From NCBI GenBank assembly GCA_030828105.1, contig JAURDE010000002.1, positions 1 to 64,000 of the forward strand: 64,000 bases of DNA, written 5' to 3'. Below the pieces are notes generated by a model. That model was given only the letters and a program-made list of their open reading frames with translations. It was not told the DNA's origin and searched no databases. Numbering within the stretch: the stretch's first letter is position 1; every line of letters begins with the position of its first letter. This document shows, piece by piece, positions 1 to 8,876 of this stretch. This DNA is from Bdellovibrionota bacterium (lineage in GTDB: Bacteria > Bdellovibrionota > Bacteriovoracia > Bacteriovoracales > Bacteriovoracaceae). The position numbers and the translations under genes are program-made.

Positions 1-622
1 AAATAAAGACACTAATAAAAACTGTTGCTGGTAACCAAGAAAGAATGTTGTTAACTAAACTACTAGGATCTTTTACGATATCCTGTAGGTACCTTACTTC
101 CTCACCTTGACCTGCCTTTAATAGCTCAGCGTTTTTTCCTGTCTTCAATGTTTGAATCATCTGATTCACGTTATCTTCAACGACCTGTTTAATTGAAAAA
201 TCCCCTATAAACTTAGCAACGAGCCAAGTTAAGGTAATCACTCCAACGATGAGGAAACCTGACTGCATGAGTCCCTTTACTGGGGAAATCTTACGATTAA
301 TAGTTTCCGAGATCAAAAAAGCATAAAAGACAGTCATAATGGCGCTGACTCCCCCGAGGGAGAATGTATTAGGCACCGTCTTTCCTAACCCAAAAAGGAT
401 TACTGTCATAATAGCACCAAGGATAAGTCCTCTTGATTTTCCAAATAAAAGAAAAGCAATACTAAGAGGTACCGGCGCTAATATAGTGAAAGGAGGGAAA
501 GAGCAAAGAGCTAACGTCATGATCCCCAAGAAAATAAGCTTAGGAATAGGCTGAGAGTCTACAAACATCTCGAAGTCCACCTTTTCCTCTAAATTTTCCT
601 GGTTATCTTTTTTGGAGTCCAT
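1..622 (-). CDS. DUF2232-type membrane protein, C-terminus cut by window edge
   Basis: The frame stays open from an ATG at 622 to the window edge, about 207 residues without a stop. After a charged N-terminus of about 28 residues there are several hydrophobic segments, including one rich in Pro and Leu near residues 28-55. An amphipathic region follows at about 140-185 and another membrane span begins at the edge. This pattern and the position directly downstream of the ribosomal S6/S18 gene (14-bp gap) fit the DUF2232 (YybS-like) family, which often sits between rpsR and rplI. Function in the cell is not established. It is probably co-transcribed with the ribosomal gene; I expect rplI beyond the edge. 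The ribosome-binding site is weak. The family assignment rests on topology and context, so it is moderate. Confidence 0.6.
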   Translation of the reverse strand, partial: MDSKKDNQENLEEKVDFEMFVDSQPIPKLIFLGIMTLALCSFPPFTILAPVPLSIAFLLFGKSRGLILGAIMTVILFGLGKTVPNTFSLGGVSAIMTVFYAFLISETINRKISPVKGLMQSGFLIVGVITLTWLVAKFIGDFSIKQVVEDNVNQMIQTLKTGKNAELLKAGQGEEVRYLQDIVKDPSSLVNNILSWLPATVFISVFI

Positions 623-636
623 CAACAACTAAACCC

Positions 637-1269
637 TTATCTTTCAGAAGCAATTCTGTTTGTGAAAATACTAGCAAGACCAATATTTCTGGCCCTCTTA
701 ATTGCTGCATTTGCAAATCTTTGATGTTTTCTTGAAATTGAGCTTACTCTTGCAGGTGAGATTTTACCAAATTCATTCATAAGCCATTGGTAAGTCTTTG
801 GATCTTTCCAATCTGCTGTTACAGACTTGGCCTTGAACCAACAAGCTCTACCTCTTGCAAACTTCTTTCTGTCTTTTTCCAAATTAATTTCACCTTCAGA
901 TTCAATACTGTCAGTTACGCTACCTTTGTACTTTTTACTAAAAGGAGTTTTGTAGGCCTTAGAAATTTTATCAAGATCTGCATCTTCCCCAAGTCTAACG
1001 ATAAGGTGCCTAAGGATTCCTTCGCTAATTCTAATTCTTCTTGCAATTTCAACATTTGCTAAATTGTTAGCTTTGTATTGAAAATACAAATAACGTCCTC
1101 TATCACTTCCATTGGAAGTAGGTTGAGCAAGTTTTAGTGATCCCCAATCATCTTCGATAGTGACTTCCCCATCATAGGCCTTGGCCACTTCATGGATCAT
1201 CATTGAAACATCTTTGAGTTGGGATTCATTAAGGTCGTCTTTCGCAACGATGGCGATTTCGTAAATCAT
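637..1269 (-). CDS. rpsF-rpsR: Fused 30S ribosomal proteins S6 and S18 in one reading frame
   Basis: A 210-residue protein. Residues 1-95 match bS6: it starts MIYEIAIV, has the WG.LKLA strand and ends in RISEGILRHLIVRL. Residues about 136-210 match bS18: KFARGRACWF, then FGKISPARVSSISRKHQR and AIKRARNIGL. A charged linker of about 40 residues joins them, with no stop or internal start spacing. S6 and S18 normally come from separate adjacent genes and form a heterodimer on the 30S platform; here they would be tethered. I chose the ATG at 1269 because AGGAG (1275-1279) lies 5 nt upstream; a GTG two codons earlier would overlap that site. A GC-rich hairpin precedes the gene. Domain identity is clear; whether the protein is cleaved after synthesis cannot be seen. 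Confidence 0.93.
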   Translation of the reverse strand: MIYEIAIVAKDDLNESQLKDVSMMIHEVAKAYDGEVTIEDDWGSLKLAQPTSNGSDRGRYLYFQYKANNLANVEIARRIRISEGILRHLIVRLGEDADLDKISKAYKTPFSKKYKGSVTDSIESEGEINLEKDRKKFARGRACWFKAKSVTADWKDPKTYQWLMNEFGKISPARVSSISRKHQRFANAAIKRARNIGLASIFTNRIASER

Positions 1270-1288
1270 AGACACTCCTGGATTTGTA

Positions 1289-1311
1289 GCTAGGGCCGTT
1301 ATTGGCCTAGC
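1289..1311 (-). promoter_or_regulatory. Leader hairpin upstream of the S6-S18 gene
   Basis: On the minus strand GCTAGGCC and GGCCCTAGC form an 8-bp stem with one bulged C and a six-base loop (AATAAC). It ends about 10 nt before the AGGAG ribosome-binding site. Many bacteria regulate rpsF by binding of the S6:S18 complex to an rpsF leader RNA; this hairpin is a candidate for such a site, but I have not matched it to the published consensus. Confidence 0.4.
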
Positions 1312-1357
1312 GAGCGTTAATAAATGTTAGGGGGCAAGCTATCACCTTCATTACAAG

Positions 1358-1386
1358 ATTTAAAGTATTTAATGCGTTGTAGCCAA
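1358..1386 (-). promoter_or_regulatory. Candidate promoter for the S6-S18 gene
   Basis: Minus strand TTGGCT (1381-1386) and TTAAAT (1358-1363) are separated by 17 nt. Transcription would start about 80 nt before the coding start and include the leader hairpin. Match to consensus is only fair. Confidence 0.3.
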
Positions 1387-1427
1387 AAATATATTCAAGG
1401 CCTTAGCTCCTGTGCCGAATAGGGATT

Positions 1428-2519
1428 ATGAAGAAGTTTGTATTCCTCTATTTTTGTTTAATTTCAACTACTTATGGACAAAATTTTAATAAATTATTAG
1501 ACAATGTCCAAGAGCTTATACTCGGCCCAAGAGGTGTTGAGCTTTTCTTAAGCAACTTAGGTAGCCTTTACGGCCTTGATTCACAAGGAAACTGGAGGAT
1601 TAGGGAGGAAAGAATCATCAAAATGTCCCAAGGTGCCGCTATAGATAAAGAAGGTGTTCTTTATAAAGTTACGGAAGAGGCAAGCCTGTATCAAACCTAC
1701 CAACAGGTTAAATTGGCCTCTGTCGGAAAAGATGGGATAGAGCTTAAAGTTAAAAAAAACGGTCTTCTTTTTTTTGGTGACCAACAGTACGATAATAATT
1801 TTATACAATTAATTGCACATCACAAAAACCTTGCTGCTGGGCTATCTATATCTGGACACTACTATCTAAAAAAAGAGAACTCTTTTGAAAAGGTTGGAGA
1901 GCAAAGATTTAAACAAATCGCCCTTGGTGAAGATGGAATCATGGCCGCCCTAGGTCTAGATAATTTTGTCTATGTTAAAATTGGTGGAGCTTATAAAAAT
2001 GGCCAGTGGCAAAAAACACCACATAAGGCAAAAAAAATCTATATCAAGGATTTAAAAAACTTTTATAAGCTCACTATTAATGATGAGCTTTTTGTTTCAC
2101 ATGATTTCATGCTTATTGATCATAACTTTACTGAATTCCAAATTAAAAACCTCCAAACGACACTGTGTCTTGAAAATATCGACGGAAGAGAAGTGCAAGT
2201 TCAAAACTGTAGTCTCGAACATCCACAGTTTTGGCAAAGAGTAGATCATAATAACGGCTATGTTATTAAAAGTGCCAAGACAAAAAACTGCCTCTTTCCC
2301 TTTGGTAATAATGAAGGCTCACCTATCGGTTTGTGGCAGTGTAATGAAAATGCCGTGGTAAATAATGGCCCTGGTATGGGCATTATACAGTTCCAAAGAG
2401 GTTGTCTCGATGTCAATAAGATGAAAGAAAAAGGAGATGGACTTATGCTTTGGAAAGATTGCCCTGAGGGCGATTTTCAAAGATGGGCCTTTACCAACTT
2501 TCGTTATAAAACCCCTTAG
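1428..2519 (+). CDS. Secreted protein with C-terminal ricin-type lectin domain
   Basis: 363 residues with a signal peptide (about residues 1-17, ending TYGQ). The C-terminal third is a ricin-B beta-trefoil: CLENIDG followed by HPQFWQRV, NCLFPFG followed by GLWQC, and GCLDVNK followed by FQRWAF, giving the expected Cys pairs and QxW-like motifs. The middle (about 25-220) has repeated strands such as GSLYGLDSQGNW and DGIMAALGLDNFVYV, which resemble tectonin or other propeller lectin blades; that part is tentative. The protein probably binds sugars outside the inner membrane. It is convergent with the RNase G gene and the two stop codons share TTAG at 2516-2519. The ligand is unknown. Confidence 0.75.
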   Translation: MKKFVFLYFCLISTTYGQNFNKLLDNVQELILGPRGVELFLSNLGSLYGLDSQGNWRIREERIIKMSQGAAIDKEGVLYKVTEEASLYQTYQQVKLASVGKDGIELKVKKNGLLFFGDQQYDNNFIQLIAHHKNLAAGLSISGHYYLKKENSFEKVGEQRFKQIALGEDGIMAALGLDNFVYVKIGGAYKNGQWQKTPHKAKKIYIKDLKNFYKLTINDELFVSHDFMLIDHNFTEFQIKNLQTTLCLENIDGREVQVQNCSLEHPQFWQRVDHNNGYVIKSAKTKNCLFPFGNNEGSPIGLWQCNENAVVNNGPGMGIIQFQRGCLDVNKMKEKGDGLMLWKDCPEGDFQRWAFTNFRYKTP

Positions 2520-4105
2520 AGATTTTCTTCATCTGCAAAAATTTCATATTGTTCAATATGGTAATTATTTTCAGATCGAATAACTAAATTTGTTTCATAT
2601 TTCTCTTCAAGGCTATCAATAATATCTAACTCTTCACCACATAGTCTTGCTGTAACCTCTGGATGGGCGTAGATAAAAACTTTTCTAGCACCTGTACTTT
2701 TCTTTAAAACCTTAATCAACTCCCGAACGAGTTCATAAGTAACTGTTATAGAACTTTTTACTCTTCCAATCCCTTCACAATAAGGGCAAGGCTCGCAGAG
2801 AATCCTTGTTAAAGTGTCTCTTGTTCTTTTTCTCGTCATTTCGACGAGCCCTAACCCTGAAATAGGTAAAACATTTGTTTTGGCCCTATCTTTTTTAAGA
2901 GCATCTAATAATGCCTGATAAACCATTTCTCTAGATTCTAACTTTTGCATATCAATAAAATCTATGATGATTATTCCGCCGCAATTTCTGAGCCGCAACT
3001 GATAAGCTATTTCTTTAACTGCTTCAAGGTTAGTTCTCAAAATAGTATCTTCTAAATTTTTTCGTCCAACAAATTTTCCCGTATTAACATCAATGGAAAC
3101 TAGGGCCTCTGTTTGGTCTATATTTAAAGAGCCACCAGATCTTAAAAAAACCTTGTCACTAATTCCTCTTTCGATTTCATAGTCCACACCATATTGCTCA
3201 AAAATAGGAAGCTCTCCATCATAATAGCGTGATTTACCTTTCATTCGAGGAAGATATTTAGTCACAAACTTTTCTACTTCTTTAAGATTTTTTCTAGAGT
3301 CAACAACTATTCCCTCTACCGCCTCATCAGTAATATCCCTAAGGACTCTCTGAACAAAGGTAAGATCTTTATAAATAGTTGAAGGGGCCTTGGCCTTTCT
3401 ACTTCTTTTATGAACGTCTTTCCAAATTTTATTGAGCATAAGGTAGTCGTTTTTTAAAGTCTGTTTTGACTGACCTTCAGCAACCGTTCTTGCAATTATT
3501 CCCTGCCCTTCATTTCTTATATTATCAAGAATATCTTTTAACCTAGATCTTTCTTCTTCATTATCAATTCTACGAGAAACGCCCGTATGTTCGATATAAG
3601 GCATGAATACAACATAACGACCAGGTAAGGTAATATGACGAGTTACTCTAGGCCCTTTAGAAGATATTGGTTCTTTTGCTACTTGAACAATAATTTCCAT
3701 TCCTTCTTTAAGAAAGTCCTCAATATTGGCCTCAGGTCTGAGGCTCATATCCATTGTTTCTGCTAATGTACTCATCTCATCTGGAATGATTTCTCCAATT
3801 TGAGCGGCCTTATTAGCATCCTCTTTATTTTTTTTGGCAACCATTTCCCGTTGCTCTTCTAATGTTGGGATATAAGCATCATCAACATAAAGAAAAGCTG
3901 CTTTTTCATAGCCAATATCCACAAATGCTGACTGCATTCCTGGTAGAACTCTTAAAACTTTAGCCTTATAGATATTGCCAACGGAGGGATGACTCGCATC
4001 CTCATCCACACTTCGATCCATGACAAAATCAAGAATCTCACCATTCTCTATTAGAGCGGCCCGACATTCATTTAGCGTTTGATTGATTATTAGGTCTTTG
4101 GCCAT
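2516..4105 (-). CDS. rng: Ribonuclease G/E family endoribonuclease
   Basis: 529 residues, close to RNase G size and lacking the long C-terminal scaffold of RNase E. The start MAKDLIINQT and the S1-like segment with GNIYKAKVLRVLPGMQSAFVDIG are typical. The S1 region carries a Lys/Glu-rich insertion at about residues 85-120. Catalytic Mg-binding acidic residues lie in VSIDVNTG and IIIIDFIDM. The Zn-link cysteines are in CEPCPYC (about 437-443). It cleaves single-stranded RNA in rRNA maturation and mRNA decay. RBS AAAGG precedes the ATG. The gene follows nupC on the same strand with a 13-bp gap, so the two may be co-transcribed. Confidence 0.95.
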   Translation of the reverse strand: MAKDLIINQTLNECRAALIENGEILDFVMDRSVDEDASHPSVGNIYKAKVLRVLPGMQSAFVDIGYEKAAFLYVDDAYIPTLEEQREMVAKKNKEDANKAAQIGEIIPDEMSTLAETMDMSLRPEANIEDFLKEGMEIIVQVAKEPISSKGPRVTRHITLPGRYVVFMPYIEHTGVSRRIDNEEERSRLKDILDNIRNEGQGIIARTVAEGQSKQTLKNDYLMLNKIWKDVHKRSRKAKAPSTIYKDLTFVQRVLRDITDEAVEGIVVDSRKNLKEVEKFVTKYLPRMKGKSRYYDGELPIFEQYGVDYEIERGISDKVFLRSGGSLNIDQTEALVSIDVNTGKFVGRKNLEDTILRTNLEAVKEIAYQLRLRNCGGIIIIDFIDMQKLESREMVYQALLDALKKDRAKTNVLPISGLGLVEMTRKRTRDTLTRILCEPCPYCEGIGRVKSSITVTYELVRELIKVLKKSTGARKVFIYAHPEVTARLCGEELDIIDSLEEKYETNLVIRSENNYHIEQYEIFADEENL

Positions 4106-4118
4106 TGGTTTTTGTCCT

Positions 4119-5342
4119 TTATATAAATATCCCTGCTATGGCCCCAGTCATGAGGCAAGCTAGTGTGCCACCTATGAGACATTTAATCCCAAGCTTAGCA
4201 AAGTCTTCTCTTCTTTCTGGGGCCAATCCACCTATACCACCTACTTGAATGGCAATTGAGCCAAAATTAGCAAAACCACACAATGCATAGGTTGAAATGG
4301 CTATGGCCCTAGGCGAGAGTGTCCCCTCTGTTATATGTTGCTGTAAATCTTTATAGGCAACAAACTCATTAAGCACTAACTTTTTTCCAAGCAATTGTCC
4401 AACCATTGTACTTTCAGACCAGTCAATACCTAGTAAAAAGGCAATTGGTGAAAATAAAAAACCAAATATTTTCTCAAAGCTCAACTTTTGCTCTAGGCCT
4501 ATAGCTTCTCCACACCAAAGTAGAATTCCGTTAAACATGGCCACAAAGGCGATAAAGACTAAAAGCATCGCACCTACATTTAGTGCTAGCTTGAGCCCTT
4601 CCGCTGCACCATTAGTGGCCGCATCAATTACATTGTGAGATCTTTTTTCAATTTCAACTTTTACACTTCCTTGTGTTAAAGGAATTGAGGTTTCGGGTAC
4701 AATTAGTTTTGCACATACTAGAGCTGCTGGGGCCGACATAACGGAAGCTGCTAGAAGATGTCCGGCGTCAATCCCCATTCCTACATAGGCCGCAAAAACA
4801 CCACCAGCAACAGTGGCCATACCACCTGTCATAAGGGCCATAATTTCAGAGTGGGTCATCTTATTAAGATAGGGCCTTACCACTAAGGGAGCTTCTGTTT
4901 GACCTGAAAAAATATTAGCGGCAGCGGCCAGAGATTCCGCGCCACTGGTGCCCATCACTCGTACCATAACCCAAGCAACCCCTTTTATTATAAGCTGCAT
5001 AAAGCCTATGTGATAAAGAACGGACATCAAGGCACTCATAAATATAATGCTAGGCAAAACCATGGTAAAAATAAGAAAACCCATTTCCTTAGGATTATTT
5101 AGTTTTCCAAAAACAAAATCTGTCCCAACATGAGTATAGGCCAGTATTCCTGTAAATAAGTTATTTAAAAATTTGAAGATATATAGGCCCATATCAGTCT
5201 TTAAAATTATTACTCCAAATAAAACCTGTAGAGCTATTCCCATAAAGATTGTCTTCCATTTGATATCTTTTTTTGATTCGCTCAACACGTATGCTATCAA
5301 CAAAAAGAAAATAAGCCCTGCAACAGAAATTAACCTCTCCAT
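4119..5342 (-). CDS. nupC: NupC-type concentrative nucleoside transporter
   Basis: 407 residues with about ten hydrophobic segments. Diagnostic CNT-family stretches are NIFSGQTEAPLVVRPYL, GGMATVAGGVFAAYVGMG and ALCGFANFGSIAIQVGGIGGL, which contain the nucleoside and cation binding residues. It takes up nucleosides by Na+ or H+ symport across the inner membrane. Nucleoside phosphorylase and cytidine deaminase genes lie 4-7 kb away, so uptake and breakdown are both encoded here. A clear RBS (AGGGAGTGAG) precedes the ATG. It is divergent from the DoxX gene. Confidence 0.93.
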   Translation of the reverse strand: MERLISVAGLIFFLLIAYVLSESKKDIKWKTIFMGIALQVLFGVIILKTDMGLYIFKFLNNLFTGILAYTHVGTDFVFGKLNNPKEMGFLIFTMVLPSIIFMSALMSVLYHIGFMQLIIKGVAWVMVRVMGTSGAESLAAAANIFSGQTEAPLVVRPYLNKMTHSEIMALMTGGMATVAGGVFAAYVGMGIDAGHLLAASVMSAPAALVCAKLIVPETSIPLTQGSVKVEIEKRSHNVIDAATNGAAEGLKLALNVGAMLLVFIAFVAMFNGILLWCGEAIGLEQKLSFEKIFGFLFSPIAFLLGIDWSESTMVGQLLGKKLVLNEFVAYKDLQQHITEGTLSPRAIAISTYALCGFANFGSIAIQVGGIGGLAPERREDFAKLGIKCLIGGTLACLMTGAIAGIFI

Positions 5343-5439
5343 CTCACTCCCTTATTTTTCAGTTTTTCAAAGCTTTTTTGGCCATAGTGTTTAAAGATTA
5401 AGAATATATTAAAGTAATAATGAATTAAAGGAGATTTGA

Positions 5440-5832
5440 ATGAAGGAAAAACTTCTCGTATCAGCAAGACTAATTTATGGACTGATGTTTTTTGTTTTTG
5501 GACTAAATGGGTTTTTTAAATTTATCCCTCTCCCTACTCCCACTCCTGCAGGTGCTGCTTTTATGGAAGCATTGATTGCCACCGGATTTATATACCCAAT
5601 GGTAAAATGTGTTGAAATATTAGTTGGGATATCATTACTCATCGGACGGTATACAACCTTGGCCCTTGTGGTCATCACTCCGATTCTTGTCGTTATCACA
5701 AGTTTTCATCTCTTTCTCGATCATAGTGGTCTTTCTAATGCAATTTTTCTAGTTTTCCTTCATATTTTTCTAACTCATGGCCATTGGAAATATTATAAAG
5801 AAGTTTTAACTAAAAAGGCCGATTTGAGATAA
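5440..5832 (+). CDS. DoxX family membrane protein
   Basis: 130 residues with four predicted membrane helices. The pattern LISARLIYGLMFFVFGLNGFF-like start, PTPAGAAFMEAL and CVEILVGISLLIGRY is typical of small DoxX-like proteins. These are often tied to redox or thiol stress but most have no proven role. RBS AAAGGAG lies 6 nt before the ATG. A FMN reductase gene follows 20 bp downstream on the same strand, so a two-gene redox operon is plausible. Confidence 0.8.
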   Translation: MKEKLLVSARLIYGLMFFVFGLNGFFKFIPLPTPTPAGAAFMEALIATGFIYPMVKCVEILVGISLLIGRYTTLALVVITPILVVITSFHLFLDHSGLSNAIFLVFLHIFLTHGHWKYYKEVLTKKADLR

Positions 5833-5852
5833 TACTAAAAAGGGGGCTCAGT

Positions 5853-6350
5853 ATGGACATAACGATTATAGTTGCCAGCGAGGGTAAAAATTTAGAACTG
5901 GCAAATCAGCTCAGTCAATTCGTCCACGATAAAGGAAACACTTCAACGGTACTCAATTTATGTCAAACTGATTTACCCCTTTATACGCCTGCTCAAGAAA
6001 AAAAAGAAGTACCTGATCAGGCCCATGAACTAAATAGAGAACTTAAAGAGTCTAAGGCCTTTATATTTCTTGCCCCTGAATATAATGGTGGCATTCCTCC
6101 TGTAATGATAAATGCCATTACCTGGATAAGCCGATGCGGAAAGGACTGGAGAGAGGCCTTCAATAATAAGCATGCTTTAATAGGTACTCATAGCGGCGGA
6201 GGTGGTACACATGTTATAAGTGCTATGAGAATGCAATTGTCTTTTATAGGTATAAATGTTTTGGGTCGATCTCTCATCACAAACTACAATAAACCTCTTA
6301 ACGAAGATTCGGCACACTATTGTTTAGACTCTTTGTTGAAACTTATTTGA
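5853..6350 (+). CDS. NAD(P)H-dependent FMN reductase family flavoprotein
   Basis: 165 residues with a flavodoxin-like fold. PEYNGGIPPVMINAITWISR is the family's flavin-binding and active-site loop, and GTHSGGGGTHVISAMRMQL follows. Such enzymes reduce flavins, quinones or azo compounds in the cytoplasm. It follows the DoxX gene, with GGGGG as a purine-rich ribosome-binding region. Its end overlaps the convergent phosphodiesterase gene by 8 bp. The substrate cannot be read from the sequence. Confidence 0.85.
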   Translation: MDITIIVASEGKNLELANQLSQFVHDKGNTSTVLNLCQTDLPLYTPAQEKKEVPDQAHELNRELKESKAFIFLAPEYNGGIPPVMINAITWISRCGKDWREAFNNKHALIGTHSGGGGTHVISAMRMQLSFIGINVLGRSLITNYNKPLNEDSAHYCLDSLLKLI

Positions 6351-7875
6351 GTTTAATTGGATAGGATTCATCCATCTTACTTTGTTTAAGATCTATCCTA
6401 ATAAGTTGATCTTTTTTAAAGAAATATGCTTTTCCATTAGACCAGTTAATACAAGAGTCGAAATCTTTGGCGCCGCCGTCAAACTTACTTAAATCACTAA
6501 AAACATCGGAGGTAAAACGTGGAAAACCTTTAACGACTTCATTATTTCTACTATCGACGGCGAGTACCTTATCACCTTTAAAAAAGTAAATAATATCATT
6601 GCCGAAATAGAAAGCACAATCAAGACGATCTCCCATGAATTCACCTAAACCATTAAATTGTAGATTTGTTATTCGTTTAGGATAGCCAGTAGATACTTTA
6701 TTAGTCTTTATATTAAAGCGTATTATATTTTTACCTTTTGTGAAATAGACATATCCATCTCCACCATAAAAAGAACTATCAAGGTTATTAGGGCCATTTT
6801 TAAGTCGACTTAAACCTACGAAATTCCAGTTTGAATTTGGACCTGATAGGTATTGTGAATTATTAAGAGCAAATCTAGAGAAACTTCCCTCATGAAAAAA
6901 ATAAACATTACCATTGCCATAATTAAGGGCCGCTTGAGAAATTGGAAAGACCTCTTTTTCTATTGGTACGTTATAAAAAGAGATTTCATCTACATCAAAG
7001 GGTGTTTCAAAAATTTCCTCAACGACTTTACCACTCCAATGTTTATTAAAGTCTATACCAAGTAAAGCAGCAATTGTTGGTGCAATGTCATAATTAAAGA
7101 TATCTTTTTCGATCTTATAGTTTTTCTTTATTCCATCGCCCTTAATGATGAAGGGAACAAACTCTTCGTCTGATTCCTCTCTCATACGATGTCTTTTACC
7201 TTTTCCTCCTCGATCAGATACAACCATAACAACCGTGTTTTTACTTTTATCACTTTGATCAACTTTAGTTATAAGATGTCCAATTTTTTTATCTAAATAT
7301 TCGAGCGTCTTCATATACTCCTTTGAACCAAAGCCACTTCTATGACCAGCAACATCTAGTTGTCCAAAATAAGTAAATATGAAAGATGCCTTTTTAGAAC
7401 TAATATATTTTCCTGCGCTTAACGCCACACCTCTGGCGGTTATTTTATATACGTTTTTATCTAGGTATGATTTTTCAAAAAGCTCTTCTATTCTTTTCCA
7501 ATCATAAAAGGCCCCAGTTTCCTGTGAAGGCCTTTGTAATTTTAGCGTTTTAAAAAGAGTAGAGAGCCAATGAAAGTCACGAGGTTTTTTATTAAAATCG
7601 TCAAGGCCATGATCCTTCATACCACTTAAAATAGAATACCAATTTGGAGAGCTCTCATAAGGAAGGGTCGGCCTTAAATCATATGTATAAGATCCTTCAG
7701 ACATAAGTTTTTTTAAATTTGGAGTATTTGCCTTTTTTAAATATTCTGAACCAAGGCCATCTATACCAATAAGAATTACATGCTTTAATTCTTGTTCTGA
7801 TGTAGGAAACCTTTCAGAGCTTTTGAAATGGGAACAAGATACCCATAAAAATAAAAAGAGACACAAAATTTTCAT
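6343..7875 (-). CDS. Lipoprotein: alkaline-phosphatase-superfamily phosphodiesterase with hemopexin propeller
   Basis: 510 residues. The N-terminus is a lipoprotein signal (LFLWVSC, Cys14). Residues about 31-290 resemble type I phosphodiesterase/nucleotide pyrophosphatases: IGIDGLG (metal-binding Asp39), TPNLKKLMSEG, PTLPYESSPNWYSILSG, YFGQLDVAGH (Asp174, His178) and YDIAPTIAALLGI. The usual SDHG metal site reads SDRGG (Asp211-Arg212), so one ligand may be changed. Residues about 310-510 form four hemopexin-type blades, for example DCAFYFGNDIIYFFKG followed by GFPRF. Hemopexin propellers are common in animal MMPs and rare in bacteria. It is probably anchored in the outer membrane, on either face. 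A glycosyltransferase gene lies just upstream. Confidence 0.8.
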   Translation of the reverse strand: MKILCLFLFLWVSCSHFKSSERFPTSEQELKHVILIGIDGLGSEYLKKANTPNLKKLMSEGSYTYDLRPTLPYESSPNWYSILSGMKDHGLDDFNKKPRDFHWLSTLFKTLKLQRPSQETGAFYDWKRIEELFEKSYLDKNVYKITARGVALSAGKYISSKKASFIFTYFGQLDVAGHRSGFGSKEYMKTLEYLDKKIGHLITKVDQSDKSKNTVVMVVSDRGGKGKRHRMREESDEEFVPFIIKGDGIKKNYKIEKDIFNYDIAPTIAALLGIDFNKHWSGKVVEEIFETPFDVDEISFYNVPIEKEVFPISQAALNYGNGNVYFFHEGSFSRFALNNSQYLSGPNSNWNFVGLSRLKNGPNNLDSSFYGGDGYVYFTKGKNIIRFNIKTNKVSTGYPKRITNLQFNGLGEFMGDRLDCAFYFGNDIIYFFKGDKVLAVDSRNNEVVKGFPRFTSDVFSDLSKFDGGAKDFDSCINWSNGKAYFFKKDQLIRIDLKQSKMDESYPIKLK

Positions 7876-7898
7876 GGTTCTCTATCGGCATCTAAAGC

Positions 7899-8867
7899 TT
7901 AAAATATTTGTAAAAATTCGGGGGATTGCTTCGGCATATAGCGAGGTGAAGTATTACAAAGAAGCCCCTCACTTAGTACTTTCTCATAAACTTTCAAGTA
8001 GTTAGAGGCCATCACTTCTGATGAAAATTTTTCTTCGACATATTCCCGGATTTCCTCAGGATTAAATAAGTTTTCTTGATGGGAAATGGCCTTTTCAAAA
8101 TCATCATAATTTTTACATAGAATTCCTGTTTTAGCAGAAATAACCTCAGGTAAAGATCCATAAGTAGAACCAATAACAGGTAGGCCCATGGCCATGGCCT
8201 CTATCATAGCGATACCAAATGGTTCATGCCATCTCACAGGCCATAATAAGGCATCATTTCTCAAAAACAATTCCTTTTTTTTAGTATCATCAACCATTCC
8301 AAAATATTTAATCCGGCCATTGAAACTAAATCCCTTTCCTCCTGCTATATCAAGAAACTTTTTATTTCTTTTCACTGCTTTAATACAGTCCTTAAGGTTT
8401 TTCACCTTCCAACTTGCCTTGGCCAAAAACATGAAATGCCTCCACCCAGTTTTCCTCTTAACAAAAGGGTATTCAGCGAGATCAAGACCATTGTAAACGA
8501 AGTACTCTCCTCCATGGATTTCCATATGCTTTTTTGAAATAAAAACAGTATTTGGGTGAAAAACTTCACCCACTTGTCCATTACCTTCAATTGTAACGAT
8601 GAAAGGAATATCAAGCTTAATAGCAGGAGTATAAAAAAGGTGAATTAAGTCAATATCTGGAGGAATCAATGACCTCCAATCAGCTAAATTTTCAACATTA
8701 GGTATGAGACGAACTCCTATATTTTCAACATCAGACTGTGGATGACCTATAAGAGTAACCTCATGCCCTTTTTTTACTAACTCTTTCATAAGCCAGTAAA
8801 TTATCCTTTCGGTACCACCATATTTTAAAACAGGTAAGACGGCCGAGGATTCAAAAAGAATTTTCAT
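7899..8867 (-). CDS. GT4-type glycosyltransferase
   Basis: 322 residues with a GT-B arrangement. The N-terminal half has KYGGTERIIYWLMKELVKKGHEV, cut here to its key part GGTER, the acceptor-side glycine loop. The C-terminal half has the donor-binding signature HEPFGIAMIEAMAMGLPVI with EPFG and the conserved Glu, followed by GSLPEVI. It is at the short end for GT4 enzymes. It transfers a sugar from a nucleotide sugar in the cytoplasm; acceptor unknown. It lies between a small membrane protein gene and the hemopexin phosphodiesterase on the same strand (gaps of 9 and 23 bp), so the three probably form an operon. Confidence 0.87.
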   Translation of the reverse strand: MKILFESSAVLPVLKYGGTERIIYWLMKELVKKGHEVTLIGHPQSDVENIGVRLIPNVENLADWRSLIPPDIDLIHLFYTPAIKLDIPFIVTIEGNGQVGEVFHPNTVFISKKHMEIHGGEYFVYNGLDLAEYPFVKRKTGWRHFMFLAKASWKVKNLKDCIKAVKRNKKFLDIAGGKGFSFNGRIKYFGMVDDTKKKELFLRNDALLWPVRWHEPFGIAMIEAMAMGLPVIGSTYGSLPEVISAKTGILCKNYDDFEKAISHQENLFNPEEIREYVEEKFSSEVMASNYLKVYEKVLSEGLLCNTSPRYMPKQSPEFLQIF

Positions 8868-8876
8868 TACATATAC

